Source: Kappaphycus alvarezii (lineage: Eukaryota; Rhodophyta; Florideophyceae; Gigartinales; Solieriaceae). From it: 64,000 bases of DNA. Both the position numbers and the translations under genes were made by a program. Each line of letters starts with the position of its first letter. The first letter of the stretch is position 1. The stretch lies in the NCBI GenBank assembly GCA_002205965.3, contig NADL03000641.1:248001-312000 (forward strand). Direction: 5' to 3'. Under the pieces are notes generated by a model. It searched no databases, had not been told where the DNA came from, and saw only the letters and a list, made by a program, of their open reading frames with translations. Below, piece by piece: positions 42,715 to 54,939 of the stretch.

Positions 42715-42960
42715 ACCCTGCACCTTTTCGCCTGCTCGCGACTTCTTCTATAGGAAGGCTTGTGCCTATCCCAATATCCACCCTTGGAGACTGGCATCCA
42801 GAAGCGTACGCAGTTCTAACCGATGACGTGCGGAATGTGGCCTTCCGAGCAATGGAGACCTACGGGAGGGCTAGAGCGGCGCTTTTCCAAAGGCACGCTA
42901 CCGCGGCCGTCATGTCTAACGCAGCATGCCTGCCCGCTGGCATTGATTCATCCCTGTAAG
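42715..42960 (+). pseudogene. Non-LTR C-terminal tail inserted in AT-rich DNA
   Basis: A sharp GC-rich island encoding LVPIPISTLGDWHPEAYAVL, RAMETYGRARAALFQRHATA and AVMSNAACLPAG, then a stop. It matches the minus-strand tail at 327-600 over its length. No target duplication or poly(A) could be defined at its ends. It is a short 5-prime-truncated insertion. Confidence 0.6.
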
Positions 42961-43506
42961 GAAGGTTATTTTCTATTACACATCAGTGACTAACTACCCG
43001 GCACAACGCACTAGCGGCAGGGATATAACCGACCAATCTTTCATACATTAAAATGAAGCAAAATTTTCCCTTTTATTGCCAATTGGAGAATTTGTTTTTG
43101 GCTAATGGTTGCACCCGCAGAGTAGTACTCGGACACTTAAAGATTCTCTCAATATTTCACATGAATGCCTGTATTATTAAAGGTCAGAAAAATCCTGCAA
43201 ATGCATAATTATTCACACTCTTGATCTCTAGTGTACCTTACACCTTACAAATTATTCTTTATTTTGTTTTCATGGTGGAATCCATATGTGTTTTGAGTAC
43301 TGAAAAATATGTATCATTACGAGAGGTATTTTTTACATCTTTATGATATATATACCAAAGCAAAAATTTTATTCAATTTCACTTAGATGCCCCGAAAATT
43401 TTTTGACATGCACTTATAAGTTCTCTATACAGGTGTTATTACGTAAAAAATATTTTTTAGACGAATTTTTAACGATATAGGGAGACTGATTTTCATATTC
43501 ATCGCA

Positions 43507-43863
43507 ATGAGTTACAGAACACCGAGTAGTAGACAAGTTTCACGTATATACCTCCGAATTTATGATATTTTTAAGATTTACAATGAATATGAGTATCTTC
43601 AGCTCGAAAGAATGAGTTTTTTCAGAAACCCATCCACTAATTTGGTGACAAGAAGATCTCAGACGGAAAGGTTTTCTCGGAAGTTATTGAAAATTCTCCG
43701 TTCAACAAGGGATATAATTCGTGAAATAATTGATCGTATTCCTCCTCCAAGAGGCAGGCACCAAATGATTCAACGTGATTCCCTTCTGCGAGTACTTTAT
43801 AATGATAGAGATGATGTACAGGAAGCAATCGATGAAGTAAGAGAAATTTGTCACAACTTTTAG
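43507..43863 (+). CDS. Hypothetical protein, 118 aa, in AT-rich DNA
   Basis: ATG-started frame of 118 codons, the longest in the AT-rich block. The protein is basic and charged: Arg-rich N-terminus (SYRTPSSRQVSRIYLRIYDI), RKLLKILRSTRDIIREIIDR, then PPPRGRHQMIQRD and a final acidic helix (DVQEAIDEVREICHNF). Such a frame is unlikely by chance in sequence this AT-rich, and the composition looks like a folded, mostly helical protein. No family is recognised. No promoter or neighbour gene supports it. Confidence 0.4.
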   Translation: MSYRTPSSRQVSRIYLRIYDIFKIYNEYEYLQLERMSFFRNPSTNLVTRRSQTERFSRKLLKILRSTRDIIREIIDRIPPPRGRHQMIQRDSLLRVLYNDRDDVQEAIDEVREICHNF

Positions 43864-46800
43864 CTATCTTCCAAAAATCACCATTATACGTAATTAACAT
43901 TGAAAATACTCCTTTTCGAAAAATGGCGGAATTTCATGGACAGTAGTCTAGATTCAAAACAGTAGTATTGTAGAGAAAGGAATATAACATACTGAAAAAA
44001 AATTAACTGCATCAAAAGTCTACTCAAGTACCCAAAATGGTATTTAAATGTTTGTGAAATTCTTTCAGTTTACATCAATTCACCGACCAAAAAGAGAATA
44101 CTATTTTTCGAATTCAGCGAACAAATTGATTTTAAACTTTTTTCAAGTGTAATCAAAAAATATCCCTTCCTAAATTTCTAAAAATCACACAAACACTCCT
44201 TTAAAGAAATAAAGGGTGAAAAAATCTGTACCTATGATAAATATTATATGAATGAAATATCCACTAATTTATTTCATATCAGTCTAGTATTACAAGTATT
44301 AATCACAAAAGTTTTTCCTCTTTGACATACGGCTATCGTTTGTTTACCTCTTACGTACTCTGGATTTTTTAAACAAAGTTAACGAAAAATCACTACGACA
44401 TATGATTATATCGTTCATCATAGAATCAAAATTATACTCTTTAGTAACGACTATACGAAAAGGTTGAACAGTATTATCCTTTATTTTAAGTAATATTTTT
44501 TATAAAGCTTCAAAGAAAAAATGAAAGTCATATATGCCGCACTTTTGTGCCTAGTGAGTACATTTACTTTATTAATATCTTCTTGTTAAAATTGGTATAT
44601 TACTCTTACCATTTCGTATTACGAATATTTACGTCTAAAGTAATATTTGACTGTGTTCAGGTGCTTGAGCAATACTGAGACGTACTTCATAAAATTATCA
44701 TATTTCTGCCTCATTTACACACCCAAAATGTTCGTGAGTGAAAAACGGTTATCATTTAAAATTTTGGACTAGAATATTTGAATTTATCGGAATAAGAATT
44801 ATAGGTACCAAATGTGAATCAATAAATAATCCTATCAGATTGTCGTATACTTTGTTATTCTGTATTTGGAAAAGATAAAGGTATAATTTTGGCCATATCG
44901 TAGCTTGTATTAATTACTGGTTTCCATTTTAATATGTAAATACTGTCTCAAAAACTAATTAGAAATATTTCGAACATCTATATTTATGAAATAGTTCTCA
45001 AAATTTAAGAAAGATATGAACATAAGTGATGCAAATTCTTAAAATTTTAACTAATATGAAATAAAGTTCTAGAATACGAAGCTTTTTCATAAAGAAACCA
45101 TATTCTGAAAGGATGAAGAAATTTTTTGATATCTTAAGGCGTCGCAAAATTTGATCCCTTCCTCTATGTTGTACACACTCTCAAGTTTGAGGTCAAGTAA
45201 AAAGATAGATTAAGTGAGTCATGAGCTCAAGGCATGCTTGAGAAGGTTCCTATAAAAGTTTTCAACGGCGCATACGCTCTTAACAGGTATTTAAGAAGAA
45301 ACATTAAAACAGTAATGCATAAAACGTGTCTGAAAAGAAGAAAGAATACCCTTTTTATATAGTTTGCAGTCCTTGCTCCCGATATCCCTTGGGAGCTTTC
45401 GTTTTCATTTCCATACATAATTTGAAATCGTACTCATTCTTGTAGATTATTTCCGCAATTGAAAAACGCGAAGAAGCAGGGTACAAAAAAAGTTTATGAA
45501 ATTTCAGTAGTTCAGAGGATCTTAAGACGCTTTTTCTTCAAATGTCTAAATATTAAGAATTCAGCATTTCACTGAAATTTGTTTATCATGTAAAGCTTTC
45601 CAAAAAAATTCCTGTACATTTACTCTGTTTTCGAAAGTTTCAACGTTTTTGAAAATATTCGGATATTGAATTCCGGATGTATCTATGCGACAATTTCAGA
45701 AAATACATCAAATATGATCGCATTTTAGCAAATATAAAGCTTTTAGCAAGTAAAATGAATCTTGAAAGTTGCTCTGACTTTCTCTTTACTCATTTTGATC
45801 TGATATTGTTGTTTTCTAGGTCATAAGACCTCGTTTGCGCAGTCTTTACACTATTTGAAGGTATATCTAAGAAGTTAATCGCTACTGTAATCCTCTCTTT
45901 TATATAAAAAGAGCAGATGTTTCCTCAGAAGAGCAGATAGAACTAAATTTGAAAAAATTTGAACGTCTGTGAACATTGTAAGTAAAATATATGACTAATA
46001 GAATTTTGTTGAGTTTCTATCCAGATATTATTCAAAACTGAAATTTGAAAAAGGTTCTTGATCTTTCTTTCATTTCGATGCGGAAATGTTATTTGTTAAG
46101 ATATGTGGTGATGCAGTAAATGAAATTCTAGAAATAAAAACTGTACTGATATCGTTACCTCGGGTATAAGGGTGAAATATTTTCATAGTAACGTTAGAAT
46201 TCCATACAAATTTGGCGATTTGTGCGCCGAGCCTCAAAAACTAAGTTTGCCACTGCTCAGATCTTTTTGCGCTTTGTAAAACCTGGTTGCATTACTGTTA
46301 CATTTCACATACCCAGCAATAGCATTCAATTCATGTCAATAAAATTATTTATACCGGTGATACTTATTTCTCGATTTAAGGTCGTATATATCGCAAGGAA
46401 TTGACTCGAGACGTAAATTTAGGACTAATTATAATTTATTTTTTTGTCTAAACGATTATGCAAACATTTTTTGTATCTTATTTGATTGTCTCTATGGAGT
46501 CAACTCGAATGAAACGAGTGGTTAAAAAATCACAAATCGCTAAAATTTTTGTATCAAGCTATTCGAAAAAAGAAGGAATCCTTTTTTGAATTTTTCATAT
46601 TTTAAAAGATAATTCAATGCATGTCATTAGCATTTGAACAACAACTTCTGGAAAAAATGTTTTGGGAAACTGCATAAATAAATTCTGTCAAATTTAAACA
46701 CTACTCGGACCCTTCGATAATTGGAATGCTTTAATAAGTCCAAAAAGAGTTGAAATACAGAAATAAACATTTAGTACTGTATTCAGCCAAAATAAATTAA

Positions 46801-49170
46801 GCTGACTGAATTTTTTTTCTTTATCGTGTAATTCTTTTTAATAATAAACTTATTTTACATGATCACAGGGATGTTTCTCACAGGTCATGCTGAAATCTAT
46901 CGAGTAAAGTTGGAGTTTAAAAAAAGTAAAAGGGGCGACAAAAATTGTAGGTATAGAATATGGAAAGGAAGTAGATCAATCTGGACTCGTATCAACGGAA
47001 GTTCACTAGTAATTTTTATGGGCTCATCACTGTTTAATATTCTGAGATCTTTTTAGCGAGGTATTGGTGTAGTATAAAAGCCGAAAAACGTTGAAGCGGC
47101 GGCTGGTAGACTTATTTTATCTTCGATTTTTTATTCCGTCCAAACTTATTTCTATTTTCGTTACGATGAATATGATTATTTTTAACATCATGTCGGGAGA
47201 AAAATAAGATAATTTCGTATTCCACCTATTCAGGCGGAATCCTTTGGGTTACCTAGTCTATATAAATAGTCAAGTGCCAAGAAAATTTTAAAATAGAAAC
47301 ATCAATTCGATTATATCAAAATAAAGAATAAAATGAAAGGTGACTGGAAAAATATTCACTCAATCTATTCTTCGAGATTATTTTAAAAATATTCAAGTAC
47401 AAAACCAAAAACTGTTCCAGTATCTGGGGTTTTCTCGTGATTTACATTTTTGTCCTAATCTCCAGTTAGAAGAACAAAAATTTTATGTTCCCAACTTTCC
47501 TTTTTATTGCCTCTCAGATACAGCCATTTTTGTTGAAAATATTCATACAGTGGGCTTCCTTTTATTTCTCGGACTTATCTAAGGACTTAATACAAATAAT
47601 ATATTTTTTCTAGTATTCTGAACAACTTCGACTGGAATCAGTTTCGTAAAAAAACTCTCACCAGACCAAATCTAACATAGTTCTACTTATTTAGGTTAAA
47701 CTTTGTCTCTTTTGTAGCTGAATGAATTTATGAAAATACTCTATCCCATTCTCTGCAATCGGAGTTTTGGATGATTCATTATCAATCCAGACAGAATATG
47801 AGAACTGTTACTCTCATATTTTTCGGTATGTAGGATAGCTCAACTAAGACTGAAATTTCCTTAACTATTCACTATTTTTTCTGTAATTCAAGTCGTTTGT
47901 ATGTATCTGCCTTCGTTGTTCCTATATCTCATTAAATAAACAACTTCTGGATCTCTGGAGAAGAAAAATGAAAAATAATTGCACTTAGTATCAACTTCTC
48001 TTTATGGAAAGTAACAGCTGAATTTTTCGGTAAAATGTAAATTGAGCATCAGAAAAAGTTAAGAAAATTTTGTGTAGAACCAGGTCTCGAGTAAATTTTT
48101 TTAAAAGTGAAATTTAAGGGTAGAAATAGTCACAGAAATAAAAGAAATATTTGCAGGATCCAGCTAATACCATCTTTTTCTAACAGAGACAAAGTTTAGT
48201 ATTTCCCGTATTACACAATCATTATCTTTTCGGCACAAAAAATTCTATTGAGAACGCGAACCTTCAAATACCATGTTATTGTATCATTAAAGAGTATCTT
48301 TCAATCCAAGCAGAGTTATTTATATTTCGCTGTCCAAGTTCAAAAGAATCTGATAATAATTAATTATTCTCGAATATTCTTCATGGGGTCATCAGAAAAA
48401 CTTATTTATTAAGAAGATATTTCGAAAGAAAGGTAAAAATTTAATGTAAATTAAGACATAAGTATTATTTTAATTCTGTAAAGAATATCTTGCTAAATCT
48501 CCTTTTCTACGATGTTAATGTCCAATGCTACAATAAAACCTTGAAAGTACCGGTTCTAAAACAAAATTTGGGGTAGTTCCAACTCAAAGTGATCAGTAAT
48601 AACTCAATTGGTAGCCTCCGAACTTAGAAAAAGACGAAATAGTAAAAAACATATAGCGCCTAGGAATGAAAACCCTTTGCAGTTATTCATACCCTAAAAT
48701 CGTAGAGTTTATATCCAAATTTTCTTAGGCTTTTGATTCAATCTCATCGCAATTAAAATTTTTAGGTATTTAGAAATCAATTTTGCAGGAAACAAACCGT
48801 GTGGGTTGAATTTATGTAAAAGTTATACCGTGAACATTGATATGTGAAAAATATGACAATATTATTATTGGTCATCCATTTAAAATGCTGAACAATTTTA
48901 CTAGAAATCCTTTACTTAATATCCCAACATTAATGAATATAACAGTGGCTAAATTTATTCATCAGAATTTAGGCAAACGAGAAAACAAATATCTTGAAGT
49001 TGAATTATTCAGAGAAACTTTTTCGAACTCAAAAGAACCGCACAATCGAAAGGGGAAGAGAGTTCGACTTTAAAACAAAATTTGAATGAGAAACTCGAAC
49101 TAGAGGCACGGTTGTCTATGATAGTCAATATTCAATTTAATGTGGTCAATTTTTGCCGAAAGGTTTTTCA

Positions 49171-49404
49171 TTACCCCGTGAAAGTTGCACCTTTTAGAAT
49201 GGATTGTCGATTATTCAGTTTGCAGCTAAAAACAGTGGCATTTAAGCTATTTAATTTTCTTTCACTTTTCATTTCCCGGTAGCTGCTCGACCTGGCGGAG
49301 GTACTCGATGCGATCAATAAACTAGTACCAATTTCGGTCGGTGAGAATAAATTTAGAGAACACAAACCATAAAATTGATTCCTTTTCCGTCCTACACGTT
49401 TCAT
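49171..49404 (-). CDS. Hypothetical protein, 77 aa, N-terminus shared with 36,994-37,311
   Basis: Starts MKRVGRKRNQFYGLCSLNLF at 49,404, then continues as PTEIGTSLLIASSTSARSSS and a Lys-rich end, unlike the first locus. The start lies in direct repeat R3 copy 2. Weak candidate. Confidence 0.25.
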   Translation of the reverse strand: MKRVGRKRNQFYGLCSLNLFSPTEIGTSLLIASSTSARSSSYREMKSERKLNSLNATVFSCKLNNRQSILKGATFTG

Positions 49405-50319
49405 ATTTTAGTTTCAAGAGCCTTTGAAAATCCGTATCAACACAGCAGAGGATTTAAGCTACGTTAATTCCGATGAGACATTTACGTACTTCATAAAAGA
49501 TCGTCAAATGGTGTGCTGTTTCATCGCCAAAAGTATTATCTTAATTTCCTCGCATTTTTTTGTCCAGCTTACAGTAGTTTATGAGAAGTACCCTCTATCA
49601 AGTACACTTTAAAGCGATAAAAAATTATTTTAAGCATTGTTTAGGCTTAAGTTCTAACTCCGGAACAGATTGATAGATAAATATGTACCTTGCAGTGTGT
49701 CAGAGGATTGAAGATAGGCATGAATAATATCAGCGACTCATGAATCAAATCTAACTATTTCTGTGAGGGCTAAAAGTAATTGATCTGCATTATTCTCAAT
49801 ATTTGCGGAGCTGTGAAATAGTCATAATCCGCGTTTTAATACTAAATCCGCCAATTTCATAGCTTTTCTTGCACTTAACTTTTCCGTTAACTTGAGGTTT
49901 GACTAACAGACCAAAAGAGCCAGATAATGCGTTCTGTTTGTATGTAATTTTTCCTAAAGTTTCCTTTGAATGTGCTGCGCCATAGAAGTTCTTCTATTTC
50001 CTTATTCTTCGCATCATCATTTTCGTTGCTTTTTATACTATAGTATCATTCACGGAATAGCTCCGCTGCCAATATCAAGTTTCCATTATGTGACTTAAAT
50101 TGGATAAGTACACTTTTAACGTCTTGAAAAAGGGACATAAAAGTTTCTCCGGGCTAGCACATCATCCAACCATGGTTTTGTTGAACGCCTTTGCGGAGCC
50201 GATGTCGCAATTGCGAGCGAGTATCAATCTCTTTTCCCGTCAGGGGTACGGATTGAGAAAGGTCCCATATGATCACCAATACAGTTTGAAACTAACTTCT
50301 TGCGTTAGAAAACTACGCG
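49362..50319 (+). repeat. Long direct repeat R3, copy 2
   Basis: Second copy of 37,266-38,231, about 12.1 kb downstream. Its right part holds an 85-codon frame (50,100-50,357: LAHHPTMVLLNAFAEPMSQL) whose counterpart in copy 1 is broken by a 2-bp loss. Most base changes between the copies in this frame alter the amino acid, so it does not look constrained. Confidence 0.9.
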
Positions 50320-50357
50320 ATCACCTTATTATTAGGATATTTTCCTATAACATGTAA

Positions 50358-53181
50358 CAGCGTGTTGTAGGGCTCAACACATCTTATACTCATCAATTTG
50401 TATATCCGTTTCATCCGCGCAGTTTCTGCCATGCTGATGCGTTCGAGGAACTTATTCGCGAATTTTTGATATACTTTTTTTCGAAGAGATCTGTGTACAA
50501 TATCAAAATATGAGGATAGATTTAATATTGGTCAAGAACTGAAGGTACCATTATTCGCCTTCACAGGCATATAAGAGCTTTTTTGTCAGAATTTTTTCTT
50601 GTCCTGATCTTGAAATTTTTATGACATGACATTTTATGGCACCTTTCTCCTATTCCAAGACTTCAGAAAGACTTGATTTTGATTCCTTTTATCTCAAAAT
50701 CAGAACGCCGGGCGAGATACGCGTTCAGTTTCTGATCCTTGGCCAATCGAAATTCGATTACTAAGACCTACAGAAATTGTGGTCCATAATTTTCTGGCAG
50801 GCTTCCAGATAGGTTTGGAAGAAATTACTTTACTAAATAGAGAGAAATTGACTTCTGTTTCTTTATCTATGATAACTGATATCGATTGTTTATAAAATTA
50901 TACTACCTTAGAAATTAATTTAAACAGAAATTTGTAGCACCCAGATGACAGAAAAATGATTTTAGGTGCTTACAATTCTTTGAAAAGTTTCGTAGTGGTT
51001 CCAGATATCTTGAATTAATTTCGAAGTTTAGGTTGTACCAGACTCAAAGCCTGAGCGTTTAATGAAATTTAAGAGTTCTGTTGGAGATTGTTGGTAAAGC
51101 TGGAGATACAAATCAGAGAGATGTTTTTGGGTGATTTTTTATACTTTTCGAAGCGCATAAAAGCGAATAAGTGACTACTCGTACGCCCGAGACATTTGCA
51201 CGCATTATTCATTCACTTCAACAATATATTTATTACAAACCACTGTTTTCGGGATTTTTGACTAGCTTTTTGGAAACAGTTCATCAGGTGAAAGATTTTT
51301 TGTTGTAGATTCCTTTCCCAATTAGTGCACTTATGTATGAACTTACAATATTCAACTAAATCGAAATGGATGGGATTCCAGAAATTGTAACCGGTGGGGT
51401 ATAGCGACCGACTTTGGGTTGATAAGTCTAATAGATAGAGAATTCCACATTTGCCCCAAACGTTGCGACCTCTAATTTTTAGAATGAGCTACTCTTTCGA
51501 ACTCTGTACACAATGTGCTAACTGGACGTAATTATAAGAAGCATAGAATCCTGATACATAACTTACAGTCACTGGTGGAAGGCCAGTTTGACGAAGGGTT
51601 GAAACTGATTTGCGGAGGGATTTCACAAACTAATGGTACGAATTTATTTAGAATAAAATGTTCTGAAGAATTCCACGCCAACATTGCCCGAGCTTTATGA
51701 AGTCATTCCTTATTTAAATGGCCCTTTGAACACCTCCATGAAAGCCAGGAGTATATTAAGTAATTAGCTCGTTGATGTAAGCGACCGACCTTGGGAAACA
51801 TACTGCACTTCCGAGATGTAGTAATGTTCACGAAAAAAGGTCCCAATAAAAATCTATTCAAGTTTATATTAGATCGCGGTTCACTACATGCGTAATATAT
51901 TATCTCATCATCACGTTTTCTTCATCATTCTAACTCAACCCTTAGCGAAAGTTCCCGGAAAAGTCCTTATGGACAGCGCAATCGATAAAATGAACGAAAT
52001 ATTTACCCGTTTGATTGCTCTGCAAAAGATATAAAGAGTACATATTCCATAAAGCTTTCGAAATTCGCCAAAACTTTGACTCAGATGTTGCATGTGATGC
52101 AATTCTTAATGATTGTAACATTTCACTTTACTTCCTCTATTGCTATTGGCGACAGTTGGAAGAATGACCGTCGTATATTTCTGAGGGAGGTGATCATTTG
52201 GATTTGACATCTCAACTTCCAAATGTGACTAATTTTCTGGTTTTAATCACTGTGACGGTGCAGGTTAGTGTCTGCTCCTTCAGAAAAAAATGTTTAAACG
52301 CTCATCAATAAAAAAAATAAGTTCTTCTCAATACAGATAATACTTGGCAATTAGTGACTCTGATATCTGGTTTCTCTTCTGGTTCCCTTCCAATGTCATG
52401 AGGCCGTTTCAATAGCTTAAATGGAAGCTCAAGGAGCACCCCTTATCCCTTAACTTGTCTCAACATTCCTCGATAAGTAATGGTTCACTTAGTATAAGAA
52501 AAGACGAAATTGATATCTTTCAGGTTCTTTGCTTCTCCACTGATCATGTTCACCAATCGAGTGGGAGACAGAAAAAGAATATTTTCAGACACGTAAAAAT
52601 TTGTAACAATACTCGGAACTGAAACCTCAAAATCCGGAGTGTAGAAAGGCTCATCATTAAAGACAGAATCGGGTGATTCAAAAAAATCTAAGATGGCCCT
52701 CGACATCCCGGGGGTCCAAGAACGAAAGATCCTAAATTCACCCTGATCGAGTAAAACAAGCGATGGGGAGAAGAATTATAAGTAAGATATCGCTGTGTTC
52801 AACATCAAAACCGTTAGTTCATTATAAAAAGGACGTATTTTTCTCAATCATGAAGTTTTCGGCGGCTGCTAAGAACTCCCGGGGCGGAATAGGATCCATC
52901 TGTAGTCTTTTTGATTTTTTCTTGGTTTGAAATGGACAAAATGTTAAGGTATGTAGTTCGTTATTGTAGAATATCGAAGTAGCGCAACCGGTAAAGGAAT
53001 CTGAATTAGTTCTTCACTATTTTCGCTACTCGGTGCCTGATTCGTGGATTATCAGTTATGGACATACACAATTTCCAGGGGTAATAATATATAGGTAGGT
53101 ATAAGCAAAGGGCAACTGAAGTTTCCTTTTAATGAGAAGGGCTGTGGCTGAGCTCCTCTGCTGGACAACGCCCTGTTAATT
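50358..53181. other. AT-rich stretch, no recognised gene
   Basis: Continuation of the AT-rich block with rising G+C to the right. A 73-codon minus frame (52,485-52,706) and a 61-codon plus frame (51,515-51,700) have no motif. Confidence 0.4.
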
Positions 53182-53496
53182 TTAAAGCTGCCAATAGGTT
53201 GCTGTAATTCTCTTCTCTCTAGGTGTCGGTCTAAATGACATACGTAGTGATGCAATTTCTACAGGCCCTACTGTAGTAAGAGCCAGTGCTACTAGGTACC
53301 AAAGGCTATCCAGGCTGCTGATGGAGCCGACGGCCTTTTCCACATCAATAAGCTCAGGGACCTGCAAATAAATCTCACCCTTCGCCTGACGCCCCTTTTC
53401 GGCTTTCCAGATCACAACCGAAGCGCCAATATCTATCATACTGCTTTCGACTCTCAGGTTGGACCCATTCTCGAGATTACCAAAGCTGCTGGACAA
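53182..53496 (-). CDS. Hypothetical 104-aa frame at the edge of the AT-rich block
   Basis: Reads SSMIDIGASVVIWKAEKGRQ, then VPELIDVEKAVGSISSLDSL and a hydrophobic stretch WYLVALALTTVGPVEIASL that could span a membrane. No family recognised. It lies where G+C returns to the level of the right-hand TE region, and could be a piece of a decayed element. Confidence 0.3.
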   Translation of the reverse strand: MSSSFGNLENGSNLRVESSMIDIGASVVIWKAEKGRQAKGEIYLQVPELIDVEKAVGSISSLDSLWYLVALALTTVGPVEIASLRMSFRPTPREKRITATYWQL

Positions 53497-53724
53497 ATAT
53501 GCTAGTTACACACTTCTTATTTCCGCCGAGGATATTTACACTAATAGTTAGCCAATAGCCGAGCTTTCTAGGAGACATCGGGGTTGAATTCAACTTTACT
53601 TAACCGTTTCCACACTAGCCTCCCGCCGGCCGATCTAGCCTCCATGTCTACTTTTCTTGGTGAAAATAAGTTTCCCTTACGGAAGCCGTGAGGTGGCATG
53701 TTCTAGGGAGTACGCAGAGTATTT

Positions 53725-54386
53725 TCTAAGCAAAGGCTTTCACCAGATTCGTCTTCGTCCAAGTGACATCTAAATGACAGCATTTAATACCAAGTACGGT
53801 CAGTTCGAGTATCTCGTGATGCCTATGGGCCTATGCATCTCTCCTCGAAAGTTCTAGGGACTCATGAAGATATTTTTTTTATTAGTACATCGATCGCTTT
53901 CTATTTTTTTTAATCTACTATATCCTTATCTACAGTCGTACTCGCGAGGAGCATCTTGAACATGCCCCTGCGGTACTACAGCGGCTTCTAGAACATAAGC
54001 CTTATGCGTCTCCGAAGAAATGTCATTTCCTGAAGTCTGAACCGAGTTTCTCGGACTGATTGTAAGTCGCGCTGGGATTTGTTTTTATCCTGAGAAAACG
54101 GGATTCAGTTTATTTGTCGATCTTGGTGTCCAGCACACATCCGCTCTCCATTCTACAAAATGATATTGCAGATTATGCTGCTGATCAACAGTTTTGAGCT
54201 GTCTTTGCTGCACTGAACGGCTTCTGGCCGACGGACTCCAAACAACGTAAGCGTTTCGAAACTCTTCTACAGTCTTTCCATCTTGAGGCTTGGCTTTTTT
54301 GTACGAAAGGCAGCTATATATCCCGTCGCAGGCACGTAGCAAATGTCTTGGGCTCGCGCATAACTCTCCTATAGGAGTTCGTTTTG
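53725..54386 (+). pseudogene. Ty3/gypsy reverse transcriptase remnant (gypsy-2)
   Basis: Plus-strand translation gives GFHQIRLRPSDI, stop, MTAFNTKYGQFEYLVMPMGL, RKF, stop, GLMKIFF, then SREEHLEHAPAVLQRLLEHK, KCHFLKSEPS and, after a shift, FLGLIVSRAGI. This is the central RT order of a gypsy element, with the stops and an eroded YxDD region (T-rich near 53,880-53,930). The stretch 54,120-54,386, where RNase H should be, is unreadable. A related integrase follows beyond the inserted LTR. Confidence 0.65.
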
Positions 54387-54932
54387 TGTTGTATTCCACA
54401 AGTTAACCTTCCTTTGTGACGTGGTATTTCGCAGACCTTATACCTTTACACGAATTTACTTCATCTACTGCACTGTAGGTTCAAACTACCGGTAACCTTA
54501 CAACAATGGCTACTAGCCATTTTTCTTTCATTACACTTTTCCTTACAGTTCTGGACACAGCGTTTGACCCCAATGTTTCTCTTGGAATAGTTACGGGCGA
54601 GTTATACACTGGGATATTTCATCACTGCTTTACCAATCAATCGGTTGGCTTACTATCCCATGCCATCTGGACCAGTGTACACATTACATCTTGCCAGAGT
54701 ATGTTACTCGTGCCGACTACAATTCTGAAAGCGCTACTTGCGATACCTTCAGGGGTTTTTACGGGAAAACCTTTGCATTCGCTACTGTTAGACTATAATT
54801 TCCTTCAGAATGTAGCTATTTTTAGTTCTAAATAAACCCTTTTTCGGAGCGGCAGGCTTAACCAAGCCATCCTAAGCCAAAATTTCAACCACAGCTTAAC
54901 CTAGATTTTCTCGTATGCTATTAACACACCAA
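54387..54932 (+). repeat. Old LTR related to the chromovirus LTR, inserted in gypsy-2
   Basis: Starts tgttgtattccac, contains ttctggacacagcgtttgac, gaatagttacgggcgagtt and gactacaattctgaaagcgc, and ends near attaacacacca. It aligns with the 503-bp LTRs of the chromovirus along its length, with many substitutions and an extra stretch near the start. No internal region or second LTR follows, so it is a solo LTR or a remnant. Confidence 0.85.
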
Positions 54933-54939
54933 ATTTTGC

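Larger units (their letters stand above)
39480..49340. other. AT-rich block with few ORFs
   Basis: About 10 kb of markly AT-rich sequence, by eye roughly 30 percent G+C against mid-40s outside, with long runs such as aatattttttc. Apart from the GC-richer non-LTR tail at 42.7 kb and the ORF at 43.5 kb, the only frames are 60-80 codons long (40,429; 42,302; 46,859; 47,340; 48,837 plus; 41,761 and 45,227 minus), none with a recognised motif. No rRNA, tRNA or organelle gene is recognisable. It may be a decayed element, viral or plasmid-like insertion, or AT-rich heterochromatin. Confidence 0.6.

Noticed and set aside
39480-49340. Organelle DNA insertion (mitochondrial or plastid)
   Set aside because: AT-richness fits, but no organelle gene, tRNA or rRNA can be recognised.
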